Of a DNA stretch of 35,604 bases, positions 16,318 to 23,964 are shown in pieces. This stretch comes from Porticoccus sp. (GTDB lineage: Bacteria; Pseudomonadota; Gammaproteobacteria; Pseudomonadales; Porticoccaceae). The translations under genes and the position numbers were made by a program. Under the pieces are notes generated by a model that did no database searches, was not told the DNA's origin, and saw nothing but the letters and a program-made list of their open reading frames with translations. Where the stretch lies: contig PANQ01000008.1 of assembly GCA_002707685.1 (NCBI GenBank), positions 171,188 to 206,791 of the forward strand, read 5' to 3'. Position 1 is the first letter of the stretch, and each line of letters begins with the position of its first letter.

Positions 16318-17049
16318 TTATTTTTGCGTATTGACGGCATGCAGACCGCATTCCTTCATCGTGGCTTCTTCCCACCACCAGCGGCCTTCGCGCTCATGTT
16401 GGCCTGGGCCGGTGGCACGTGTACAGGGTTCACAGCCGATACTGATATAGCCCCGGTCATGTAATTCGTTATAGGGCACGTTATTGGAACGAATATATTC
16501 CCAAACCTGGTTTGATGACCAGTTGGCTAGCGGATTGAATTTGGTCAGGGTGCCATCGGGGCGGGCAAAGGCCTTGTCGTCCTGAATCACAGGGATAGCT
16601 GTGCGGGTACCAGGGCTCTGGTCGCGACGCTGACCGGTTACCCACGCGTCTACAGTCAGCAATTTACGGCGCAGGGGGCCAATCTTACGGATACTGCAGC
16701 ACTCTTTGTGGCCGTCGCGGTAAAAACTGAAAAGTCCTTTCTCCCGCACCATATTATTAACGGCGTAGGCATCGGGAAAAACCACATCGATTTGGATACC
16801 GTAATGCTCCCGGACCTTTTCGATAAAGCGATAGGTTTCGGCATGCAGGCGACCCGTATCTAGGGAAAAGACCTGTACTTTCTCCGGGTTGATCCTGTGC
16901 GCCATATCAATCAGTACAACATCCTCTGCACCACTGAATGAGATGGCAATATTGTCAAATTGATCAAGTGCGTAGGCAATAATCTCCTGTGGAGACTGAT
17001 TGGATAATTCCCGATCGAGATCAAGAGTGTTCAGAAGGTTTGCAGTCAT
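16318..17049 (-). CDS. cysH: Assimilatory adenylylsulfate (APS) reductase, [4Fe-4S] type
   Basis: 243 residues. It reduces (phospho)adenylylsulfate to sulfite in assimilatory sulfate reduction. The PP-loop [15 protein letters not shown] begins near 36. Substrate motifs are [13 protein letters not shown] and [13 protein letters not shown]. The iron-sulfur ligands are the pair Cys117-Cys118 (KECCSIRK) and Cys206/Cys209 (IGCEPCTRA). The catalytic cysteine is Cys234 in KECGLH. The CC...CxxC set is diagnostic of APS-using enzymes, as in Pseudomonas and plants, and is absent from E. coli CysH, so APS is the expected substrate and no CysC kinase would be needed. It heads an operon with the thioredoxin-like gene. 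Confidence 0.96.
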   Translation of the reverse strand: MTANLLNTLDLDRELSNQSPQEIIAYALDQFDNIAISFSGAEDVVLIDMAHRINPEKVQVFSLDTGRLHAETYRFIEKVREHYGIQIDVVFPDAYAVNNMVREKGLFSFYRDGHKECCSIRKIGPLRRKLLTVDAWVTGQRRDQSPGTRTAIPVIQDDKAFARPDGTLTKFNPLANWSSNQVWEYIRSNNVPYNELHDRGYISIGCEPCTRATGPGQHEREGRWWWEEATMKECGLHAVNTQK

Positions 17050-17161
17050 GGGAGTTACTCAATATTCTCAATAAGTTAGAGGGGTTGTCCTCAAAGTCGC
17101 GCATCATATCAAAGCCGCCACTAAAGCAAAAATAATCAGAAACTATAACCTTCATCGATAT

Positions 17162-17190
17162 GGCTATTAAAAATCTGTAAAAAGGCTATT
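17162..17190. promoter_or_regulatory. Direct repeats in the cysH/thrH divergent region
   Basis: GGCTATT occurs at 17162-17168 and 17184-17190, 22 bp apart start to start (about two helical turns), in AT-rich DNA about 115-140 bp from the cysH start. CysB sites are AT-rich and degenerate, so this is a weak candidate only. Confidence 0.25.
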
Positions 17191-17226
17191 TACCTGCCTG
17201 TGGAGCTATCAAAAGCCTCGCAACTT

Positions 17227-17238
17227 TATTGCGCAATA
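17227..17238. promoter_or_regulatory. Perfect 12-bp palindrome upstream of thrH
   Basis: TATTGCGCAATA, 61 nt before the thrH start codon, is a perfect palindrome without T-run. A dimeric repressor site is possible; the protein is unknown. Confidence 0.3.
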
Positions 17239-17299
17239 TCCCTGAAATCGTTAGAGTGGCGCGGTCTTATTTTGGTCTCGCACGATTAAGGGTGACATT

Positions 17300-17917
17300 G
17301 TGGAAATCGCTTGTTTGGATCTTGAAGGCGTACTGATTCCTGAAATATGGATTGCCTTTGCCGAGAAAACCGGTATTGATGCGCTCAAGCGTACTACCCG
17401 GGATGAACCGGATTACGATGTGCTGATGCGTTACCGTCTGGATATTCTGGACCGACACGGTCTGGGGCTTAAGGAGATTCAGGAGGTGATAGCCACGCTA
17501 TCGCCTCTTGAAGGAGCGCGAGAGTTTGTTGACTGGCTGCGGGAACGCTTCCAGGTGGTCATTCTCTCCGATACTTTTTATGAGTTCGCACAGCCCCTGA
17601 TGCGTCAGTTGGGATTTCCCGCGTTGCTATGTCACAAACTGGAAACAGACCAGGACGGTCGCGTGGTTAATTACCACTTGCGGCAGGCCAACCCAAAGCG
17701 CCAGGCGATTGTCGGCTTTAAAAGCATGTACTACCGGACTATTGCTGCCGGCGACTCCTATAACGATACGACCATGCTGGCAGAGGCCGATGCCGGTATC
17801 CTGTTTCATGCACCTCAGAATGTTATTGATCAATTCCCGCAATTTCCGGCTGTCCATACATTTGAGGCGCTCAAACAGGAATTCATCAAGGCCAGTGTCC
17901 GGGAGCTTAGCTTGTAG
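17300..17917 (+). CDS. thrH: Bifunctional phosphoserine phosphatase / homoserine phosphotransferase ThrH
   Basis: 205 residues, HAD superfamily. Motif I is MEIACLDLEGVLIPEIW, with Asp7 as nucleophile and Glu9 as acid/base (D-x-E, as in ThrH). Motif II is VVILSDTFYEF; Lys of NPKRQAIV and GDSYNDTTML give motifs III and IV. The match to the Pseudomonas ThrH pattern is strong along the whole length. It transfers phosphate from phosphoserine to homoserine, linking serine and threonine synthesis. Start GTG 17300, with AAGGGTG upstream. Convergent with pabB (5 bp between stops). Confidence 0.96.
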   Translation: MEIACLDLEGVLIPEIWIAFAEKTGIDALKRTTRDEPDYDVLMRYRLDILDRHGLGLKEIQEVIATLSPLEGAREFVDWLRERFQVVILSDTFYEFAQPLMRQLGFPALLCHKLETDQDGRVVNYHLRQANPKRQAIVGFKSMYYRTIAAGDSYNDTTMLAEADAGILFHAPQNVIDQFPQFPAVHTFEALKQEFIKASVRELSL

Positions 17918-17922
17918 GGCGC

Positions 17923-19311
17923 CTATCCGGTGGGGCTATCCGGCTGGATAAGCACTCGGATTTTGTCCAGAATTTCCTGGAATTCACTTTCGGCATTTGA
18001 GTCGGCCACGATGCCGCCACCTCCCCAACAGTGCAGTCTGTCACCATCGGCCAGGATCGTGCGGATGGCGATGTTGGTATCCATTCGCCCTGTGCTGCTG
18101 ATATAGCCAATGCTGCCGCAATACACCGAGCGGCGACAGGTTTCCAGTGTTTCAATGATTTCCATAGCGCGTTTTTTCGGTGCGCCAGTGATAGAGCCTC
18201 CGGGGAAACAACCTCGTAACAGTGACAGTGGTGATTCACCGTCACGGAGTTTTCCGGTCACCGTGCTGACCAAGTGATGTACGTTGGCAAAGCTTTCAAG
18301 CGCAAAGAGCTTTGGTACCCGAATCGAGCCTGGCTGACAGGTTTTCCCGAGATCATTGCGCAGCAAATCGACAATCATCAGGTTTTCAGCCCGATTTTTG
18401 GTGCTGTTCATCAACTCGATAGCATTTTGTTGATCCTCCTCCACCGTTCTGCCCCGTCTGGTAGTACCCTTGATAGGCTTGGTTTCCACCTGTCCGGCAG
18501 AGAGCTTCAAAAACCGCTCGGGGGAAAAGCTCAGTACCGCCTGATTGCGCTTTCCGAACTGATAATAGCAACTGTAGGGTGAGGGCAATATCCGTCGTAG
18601 TACTCTGTATAGGTGCCAGCTATCACCTTGGTATTTCGCTGAAAAATGCCGGGCGAGATTGACCTGATAGCAATCACCCTCACTAATATACTCCTTGATT
18701 TGGCTGACAGCATTCAGGTAAGCATCTCTGCTCATTGAGGGCTCAAACGGATTTGTCCCTTCGCCATCACTTCCTGTGAGGCTTTCTCCATTGTCGGCCT
18801 GCTTCAGTCGCTTCGAGACCGTTTCACGAAGATCCGCCGGGCAATCGTTGCGAAAAATCAGCCAGGCTTTTCTCGACGAGTGATTGAGTACAAGGGCCCA
18901 GTTATAAAGCCCCAACCGGAGATCCGGCAGTGAGTCCACTTTGCCCAGCAGGTTCGGCAGCACTTCGATACGGTGGCCAAGGTCGTAACCAAAATAGCCG
19001 GCCAACCCCCCCAAAAAAGGATAATGGCTCAAGCTGTGATCGGCTGGTCCGAGGGTGTCGAGGAGTTGCTGTGCCAGCGCGAAGGGGTCTTCAGAGGATT
19101 CATAGATGGTCTGAGGGGTTATGATTCGTGTGATCTTGTCCACTGTCTCGAGAACAGTGGTCGGTTGCGCTGAAATAATATCAAACCGACCAGAGAGGCT
19201 GCGAGGCTTGCCACTGTCCATCCAGATGGGATCATCGAGATCCCGTATTGCTGCAAAGAGCGCTTCGGCATCGGGACGGTAGGGAAAGTCGGTGATATCC
19301 ACGTTAGGCAT
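17923..19311 (-). CDS. pabB: Aminodeoxychorismate synthase component I
   Basis: 462 residues, chorismate-utilising family. It converts chorismate and ammonia (from PabA) into 4-amino-4-deoxychorismate for folate. The decisive motif is ETKPIKGTTRRG, with Lys281: PIKGT marks PabB, where anthranilate synthase TrpE has PIAGT. LMIVDLLRNDLGK, FPGGSITGAPKKRAMEII, and CGSIGYIS...MDTNIAIRT complete the active site. The N-terminal ~190 residues form the less conserved subdomain. No clear ribosome site precedes the ATG. It stands alone; PabA and PabC are not in the window. Confidence 0.96.
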   Translation of the reverse strand: MPNVDITDFPYRPDAEALFAAIRDLDDPIWMDSGKPRSLSGRFDIISAQPTTVLETVDKITRIITPQTIYESSEDPFALAQQLLDTLGPADHSLSHYPFLGGLAGYFGYDLGHRIEVLPNLLGKVDSLPDLRLGLYNWALVLNHSSRKAWLIFRNDCPADLRETVSKRLKQADNGESLTGSDGEGTNPFEPSMSRDAYLNAVSQIKEYISEGDCYQVNLARHFSAKYQGDSWHLYRVLRRILPSPYSCYYQFGKRNQAVLSFSPERFLKLSAGQVETKPIKGTTRRGRTVEEDQQNAIELMNSTKNRAENLMIVDLLRNDLGKTCQPGSIRVPKLFALESFANVHHLVSTVTGKLRDGESPLSLLRGCFPGGSITGAPKKRAMEIIETLETCRRSVYCGSIGYISSTGRMDTNIAIRTILADGDRLHCWGGGGIVADSNAESEFQEILDKIRVLIQPDSPTG

Positions 19312-19621
19312 GGTCGGTAGTCTACGGTAGAAGCGAGGATGTTTCAGACTAATTCAGCGTTGTTATTGTCTTTTTCAGCACTTTATTATGGCCTCATCTT
19401 GGGACTGTGCAGCAAGTGCGGCATTTCTGTGATTGCTCCAGGTCTCTGATCATGGCAATCTCAGCCCCTGTAAGCGTTCACTGGCCAGACGACACTTTGC
19501 CGACCATATCAGGTTGGCCCCGGGGTTGTTTGCGTGCACGCAGAGAGCCTCTATTGCTGGCGTTGCCTTGATCAATTCGGGTTGCCGGGAATGAGTGTTG
19601 GATAAACAACAGGCTGGAGTC
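19312..19621. other. Intergenic region between pabB and rraA, no gene seen
   Basis: 310 bp. The only notable structure is the 12-bp perfect palindrome TGCGTGCACGCA at 19531-19542, 79 nt before the rraA start. I see no convincing coding sequence, terminator or promoter pair. Confidence 0.6.
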
Positions 19622-20113
19622 ATGATGTTTTTTGCAACCCCTGATCTTTGTGATGATTACCCCGAGCTGGTGCAGGTAATGGAGCCAATGATGGCCAATT
19701 ATGGTGGGAGGGATACGTTTGGCGGTGAAATTGTTACTGTCAAATGCCATGAGGATAATTCGCTGGTGAAAGAGAGTGCCGGTAAGCCCGGTCATGGAAA
19801 GGTGCTCGTGGTGGATGGTGGTGGTTCACTGCGGCGTGCGCTGCTGGGCGATATGATTGCCGAAAATGCGGTCAGGAATGGATGGGAAGGGTTGATTATT
19901 TACGGTTGTGTCCGCGATGTTGATGCGTTGGCAAAGCTGGATCTGGGTGTGCAGGCACTGGCCGCGATCCCTTTGAAAACCGACAAGCGTGGGATTGGTG
20001 ATCTGAATGTGTCGGTGACATTTGGCGGTATTACCTTCCATCCCGGAGAGTATGTGTACGCCGATAACAATGGCGTCATCGTATCGCCCAGCCCATTGGT
20101 AGGGGAGGGGTGA
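19622..20113 (+). CDS. rraA: Regulator of ribonuclease activity A
   Basis: 163 residues, the length of E. coli RraA, a trimeric protein that binds RNase E and restrains degradosome RNA decay. [19 protein letters not shown] at the N-terminus, [53 protein letters not shown], and [20 protein letters not shown] follow the family throughout. Two ATGs in tandem (19622, 19625) can start it; GGAG ends 2 nt before the first and 5 nt before the second, so 19625 may be used. A TTG at 19595 lacks support. It is followed by the cytochrome b561 gene after 93 bp. Confidence 0.95.
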   Translation: MMFFATPDLCDDYPELVQVMEPMMANYGGRDTFGGEIVTVKCHEDNSLVKESAGKPGHGKVLVVDGGGSLRRALLGDMIAENAVRNGWEGLIIYGCVRDVDALAKLDLGVQALAAIPLKTDKRGIGDLNVSVTFGGITFHPGEYVYADNNGVIVSPSPLVGEG

Positions 20114-20206
20114 ATGGATTCTGCGTGGCTTGATGCATATCAAATATCAATTGGCGCGGCAGGTTAAACTTTAAACGCGCAAAATAGTTTTTTGTCAGGA
20201 GTTATT

Positions 20207-20758
20207 GTGGATTGGCGTAATACCAGCGAACGCTATGGTTTGATGTCAGTGGCTTTCCACTGGCTGATGTTGTTGTTACTGATTGCGGTCTACAGCTGTA
20301 TTGAATTGCGTGAACTCTACCCAAAGGGTAGTGACCCCCGTGAAGCCTTCAAAACCTGGCATTTTATGCTCGGGCTGACTGTTTTTATATTGGTCTGGAT
20401 TCGGTTGGTTGCCCAACTTTTACAAGTGAGGCCGGAGATTCTGCCAGCGCCACCTCGCTGGCAGGTGATGGCGGGAAGATCGATGCATGCCATTTTATAC
20501 CTTTTTATGATTGCCATGCCGCTGATGGGTTGGCTGGTGCTCAGCGCCAGTGGTAAGCCTGTGCCTTTTTTCGGGACGACTTTTCCGGCATTGATGCCGG
20601 AAAACGAAACGCTGGCCAAAGCCATTAAAGAGGTTCATGAGACGGTTGGCAGCGCAGGGTATTTTTTGATAGGGCTTCACGCCCTGGCAGGGTTGTTCCA
20701 TCATTATATTTTGCGCGATAACACCTTGCTTCGAATAATTCCAAAAAGGTTTAAGTAA
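20207..20758 (+). CDS. Cytochrome b561 (CybB family) inner-membrane protein
   Basis: 183 residues and four transmembrane helices. Heme-ligand candidates sit in the helices: His18 (SVAFHWLM), His52 (KTWHFMLG), His94 (SMHAILYLF), His144 (EVHETVG) and His158 (IGLHALAGLFHH). This is the bacterial two-heme b561 pattern of superoxide or quinone oxidoreductases. Start GTG 20207, with AGGAG 5 nt upstream; a TTG 15 nt earlier is rejected. The electron donor and acceptor cannot be told from sequence. Confidence 0.92.
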   Translation: MDWRNTSERYGLMSVAFHWLMLLLLIAVYSCIELRELYPKGSDPREAFKTWHFMLGLTVFILVWIRLVAQLLQVRPEILPAPPRWQVMAGRSMHAILYLFMIAMPLMGWLVLSASGKPVPFFGTTFPALMPENETLAKAIKEVHETVGSAGYFLIGLHALAGLFHHYILRDNTLLRIIPKRFK

Positions 20759-21203
20759 CTACTTTAATAGGTTGTTTTTATTGATTTTCTGTAGCAATTA
20801 CAGTTGTTGTAAATAGCAGCCCCGACCCTCGTATGAGCTGCCGGTAAATCACAAGTGAAATTCTATTTTCATCACTCATTGATTGTAGCGATGGGCAGGA
20901 AGCGCTTGATCATTCACCAACTCATTTATGTTATTTCGGGAGAGCTGAGTGCTCTGATGTCCCAGAGCGGACCGTAGTGATTAGCTCAAATGAACTCCGG
21001 CAAGTGTCGATGGCACTCATTCAGGGAATACAGCATTGAGACATGCCATCATTTCAGAACCTCTCAATAAGGAATGTCGAGCCCTTGCGGACTGGTTATA
21101 TGGCCTGATGCCGAAATAGCAGCACATTGAGCAAGGCAAAAAAAAGGAGCTGCGAAGCAGCTCCCAAACTTTTACTCTTAGGGGAATGGGTGATGAATGA
21201 ACC
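20759..21203. other. Long intergenic region with structured segment, no gene seen
   Basis: 445 bp between cytochrome b561 and aceA. It holds the aceA terminator (21138-21164). At 20941-20968 the segments AGAGC (20941), GCTCTG (20951) and CAGAGC (20963) can form two mutually exclusive hairpins, and an outer GAGCT/AGCTC pair reaches 20987. A frame of about 41 codons ending at 21119 (tail WLYGLMPK) has no good start and is not called. It could hold a small RNA, but no promoter-terminator pair was found on the plus strand. Confidence 0.5.
21138..21164 (-). terminator. Intrinsic terminator after aceA
   Basis: Read on the minus strand, GGAGCTGC-TTC-GCAGCTCC (8-bp perfect stem, 3-nt loop) is followed by an eight-T run, 40 nt past the aceA stop. 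Confidence 0.93.
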
Positions 21204-22796
21204 TTAGAACTGGTTCATCGTGTTGTCTTTACCGCCGGCCTTGAGAGCGGCTTCACCAGCAAAATATTCTTTGTGGTTATCGCCGATATCGGAACCAGCC
21301 ATATTCTGGTGTTTTACGCAGGCAATGCCCTGACGGATTTCCTGACGTTGGACGCCTTTCACATAAGCCAGCATGCCCTGATCTGCAAAGTAGCCTTTTG
21401 CCAGATTGTCGGTGGACAGGGCAGCCGTGTGGTAAGTAGGCAGGGTGATCAGGTGGTGGAAGATACCCGCTTCGCGAGCCGCGTCCGCCTGGAAGGTACG
21501 GATCTTCTCGTCAGCCAGCTTCGCCAGCTCTGTTTCATCGTAGTCTACGCTCATCAGTTTTTCGCGATCATATGCAGAAACATCTTTGCCTTCTGTCTGC
21601 ATGGCATCAAAGACCTGCTGGCGGAAGTTCAACGTCCAGTTGAAGGAGGGGCTGTTGTTGTAGACCAGTTTGGCATTGGGCACTGCTTCGCGAATTCGGT
21701 TAACCATTTCAGCGATCTGACCAACGTGGGGTTTTTCGGTTTCGATCCACAGCAGATCGGCGCCATTTTGCAGGCTGGTGATACAGTCCAGAACGACGCG
21801 GTCAATACCGGTGTCCTTGCGGAACTGGAACAGACCTGAGGCCAGACGTTTTGGTTTGAGTAGCTTGCCATTGGCCTTGATTACTACATCACCGTTCTGG
21901 ATGTCTTCTGCACTCTGAACGTAATCACCATCGAGGAAGCTGTTGTACTGGTCACCCAAATCGCCGGGTTCGTTGGTCACAGCAATCTGCTTGGTCAGGC
22001 CAGCGCCGAGGGAGTCGGTACGTGCAACGATAACACCGTCGTCGACACCCAGTTCCAGGAACGCGTAGCGAACGGCATTGATTTTGGCTAGGAAGTCAGA
22101 GTGAGGGACAGTTACTTTGCCGTCCTGGTGACCGCATTGCTTTTCGTCCGATACCTGGTTCTCAATCTGGATACAGCAAGCGCCCGCTTCGATCATCTTC
22201 TTCGCTAACAGGTAGGTCGCTTCGGGGTTGCCAAAGCCGGCATCAATATCGGCGACGATCGGTACCACGTGAGTCTCGAAATTTTCGATCTGGTTTAACA
22301 GGTCGGCCTCTTTTGCTTTATCCCCGGCTTCGCGGGCAGCATCCAGGTCCACGAACAGCTGATCCAGTTCGCGGGCATCGGCCTGGCGTAGAAAGGTATA
22401 AAGCTCTTCGATCAGCGAGGAAACAGAGGTTTTTTCGTGCATTGACTGATCGGGCAGTGGACCGAACTCAGAACGCAGTGCGGCAACCATCCAGCCTGAC
22501 AGGTACAGGTAGCGTTTCTTGGTGGTTTTGAGGTGTTTTTTGATGGCAATCAGTTTTTGTTGACCGATAAAGCCATGCCAGCAACCCAGGGATTGGGTGT
22601 ATTGAGAGCTGTCGGCATCATAAGCCGCCATATCATCACGCATGATTTTGGCAGTATAACGGGCAATATCCAGACCAGTGCGGAAACGGTTCTGAATACG
22701 CATGCGGGCTGCTGACTCAGGGTTGATGGCGCTCCAGGTGCTGTTGGCATTGCGCACTTTGGCTACAGCATCAATCTCTTTGGTGTAGTTTGACAT
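21204..22796 (-). CDS. aceA: Isocitrate lyase (long, ~530-aa Pseudomonas-type)
   Basis: 530 residues, about 100 more than E. coli AceA. It splits isocitrate into glyoxylate and succinate, the first step of the glyoxylate shunt. The catalytic loop is SDEKQCGHQDGKV, with Cys221; this K-Q-C-G-H form, the length, and VVPIVADIDAGFGNPEATY (metal-binding Asp residues) fit the Pseudomonas/Acinetobacter class. YNNSPSFNW is present in the C-terminal half. Start ATG 22796 (MSNYTKEID), with GGAAGGA 7 nt upstream; the frame extends 60 nt further without support. It is divergent from a LysR gene, and its promoter region carries a 34-nt element shared with glcB. Confidence 0.97.
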   Translation of the reverse strand: MSNYTKEIDAVAKVRNANSTWSAINPESAARMRIQNRFRTGLDIARYTAKIMRDDMAAYDADSSQYTQSLGCWHGFIGQQKLIAIKKHLKTTKKRYLYLSGWMVAALRSEFGPLPDQSMHEKTSVSSLIEELYTFLRQADARELDQLFVDLDAAREAGDKAKEADLLNQIENFETHVVPIVADIDAGFGNPEATYLLAKKMIEAGACCIQIENQVSDEKQCGHQDGKVTVPHSDFLAKINAVRYAFLELGVDDGVIVARTDSLGAGLTKQIAVTNEPGDLGDQYNSFLDGDYVQSAEDIQNGDVVIKANGKLLKPKRLASGLFQFRKDTGIDRVVLDCITSLQNGADLLWIETEKPHVGQIAEMVNRIREAVPNAKLVYNNSPSFNWTLNFRQQVFDAMQTEGKDVSAYDREKLMSVDYDETELAKLADEKIRTFQADAAREAGIFHHLITLPTYHTAALSTDNLAKGYFADQGMLAYVKGVQRQEIRQGIACVKHQNMAGSDIGDNHKEYFAGEAALKAGGKDNTMNQF

Positions 22797-22865
22797 GGTG
22801 TGTCCTTCCAGTTTGGATAGAGAAAAGGAAAATTTGTGGATACGGATTCTAGCCATCGACCTAAA

Positions 22866-22899
22866 ATTTAGCTAATCTATAGTTATTATTTTCGGTATT
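22866..22899 (-). promoter_or_regulatory. Shared 34-nt element, copy 1 (upstream of aceA)
   Basis: On the minus strand it reads AATACCGAAAATAATA, continuing through CTATAGATTAGCTAAAT. It is 28/34 identical, without gaps, to copy 2 upstream of glcB and has the same orientation relative to its gene. It ends 69 nt before the aceA ATG and begins 7 nt from the divergent lysR ATG. It includes the perfect palindrome TTAGCTAA (22868-22875) and a -10-like TATAGAT. It is likely an operator and/or promoter core. Confidence 0.65.
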
Positions 22900-22905
22900 T
22901 TTAAA

Positions 22906-23844
22906 ATGAATATAAGAAACGTCGATTTGAATCTGCTGGTGTATCTGGATGTGCTACTGAAAGAGCGCAATGTTACCAGAGCTGCAGAGAATATGGGTAT
23001 CAGCCAGCCGGCCATGAGTAATGGTCTGAGGCGACTTCGGGATTTATTCAATGATCCACTGCTGGTGAGAACCAGCGATGGCATGACCCCCACTGAGCGG
23101 GCCGAACAGCTACAGCCCATAGTCCGGGAAGTTCTGGCGTCGGTTGAAAAGGCGGTCGTTCCCCGCCGTGAATTCAATGCGGCTGAGGCCGACCGGGTTT
23201 TCAGGATTTCTGTCAGCGATTATACCGAGTCAACTTTGTTGCCGCATTTGATGCGGCGTTTGCGCTCTGAAGCTCCCAATATAACACTCGATGTGTTGAC
23301 CCCCAGCGATATCAGTTATCAGGATGTCGAGCAGGGCAGTATTGACCTGGTGATCAACCGTTTTGACGTGTTGCCGCAGTCATTTCATCAGATGACCATT
23401 TGGCGAGATACGTTTTCCTGTGTGGCGAGTATTCACAATCCGATTATTCACGATTTCACACTGGACAACTATCTGGAGAGTGGTCACGTCTGGGTCAGTA
23501 AAACAGGAATGGGGGTTGGTGTGGGTATGGAGCCCGGGGCGGAACAACGACTTGGCTGGGTTGATGAGGCCTTGACGAGGATTGGCAAGAAACGCCGTAT
23601 TCGCGTGTTTACCCGTCATTATCAGGCCGCCATGAGGCTGGCTGAGTTGCATGACCTGGTAGTGACGCTGCCCACTAAGGCCGCCTCTCTGCTGGTGGGC
23701 AATCCGCATGTTACGATTCTAAAGCCACCCTTTGAGATTCCTGAGATTGAGCTGAAAATGGCTTGGAGTCCGCTGTTGCAGCACAATCCTGCTCATCAGT
23801 GGATACGGCGAACCATTGCAGACGTGGCAAAAACACTAGATTGA
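22906..23844 (+). CDS. LysR-family regulator between aceA and glcB
   Basis: 312 residues. The N-terminal winged helix (VDLNLLVYLDVLLKERNVT, then ISQPAMSNGLRRLRDLFNDP) and effector-binding domain place it in the LysR group resembling NodD/PcaQ-like proteins with a DLNLL start. It sits divergently 109 bp from aceA and 120 bp upstream of glcB on the same strand. Both flanking promoter regions carry the same 34-nt element, so it is the natural candidate for controlling the glyoxylate shunt. The inducer is unknown. The start ATG 22906 lacks a strong ribosome site, consistent with low expression. Confidence 0.92.
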   Translation: MNIRNVDLNLLVYLDVLLKERNVTRAAENMGISQPAMSNGLRRLRDLFNDPLLVRTSDGMTPTERAEQLQPIVREVLASVEKAVVPRREFNAAEADRVFRISVSDYTESTLLPHLMRRLRSEAPNITLDVLTPSDISYQDVEQGSIDLVINRFDVLPQSFHQMTIWRDTFSCVASIHNPIIHDFTLDNYLESGHVWVSKTGMGVGVGMEPGAEQRLGWVDEALTRIGKKRRIRVFTRHYQAAMRLAELHDLVVTLPTKAASLLVGNPHVTILKPPFEIPEIELKMAWSPLLQHNPAHQWIRRTIADVAKTLD

Positions 23845-23859
23845 TAACGGCTAACATCA

Positions 23860-23879
23860 TTCGCTGAGTAAATAGCGAA
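23860..23879. promoter_or_regulatory. Inverted repeat at the edge of the glcB element
   Basis: TTCGCT-N8-AGCGAA overlaps the first nine bases of copy 2 of the shared element. Only its right arm (as CCGAA) is partly kept in copy 1. It may be an extra half-site or a weak end-of-lysR hairpin; no T-run follows. Confidence 0.35.
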
Positions 23880-23904
23880 AATAATACCCATAAAATTGCT
23901 AAAT
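23871..23904 (+). promoter_or_regulatory. Shared 34-nt element, copy 2 (upstream of glcB)
   Basis: It reads AATAGCGAAAATAATA, continuing through CCCATAAAATTGCTAAAT. It aligns without gaps to copy 1 with six mismatches, and ends 60 nt before the glcB ATG. TAAAAT at 23891-23896 could be a -10 box. Similar placement before both glyoxylate-shunt genes suggests co-regulation. Confidence 0.65.
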
Positions 23905-23964
23905 CCCCACTGGGTTCCCTACAATTCTCGCTCGTCTTCCCTATCGTAACCACAGGGCTCAATC

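Noticed and set aside
16304..16378. N-terminal extension of the thioredoxin-like protein to 16378
   Set aside because: It overlaps the 3' end of cysH and the extra residues have no family character; ATG 16303 has a ribosome site.
21000..21119. About 41-codon open tail ending in WLYGLMPK
   Set aside because: No acceptable start codon or ribosome site and no recognisable family; mentioned only as a possible decayed gene.
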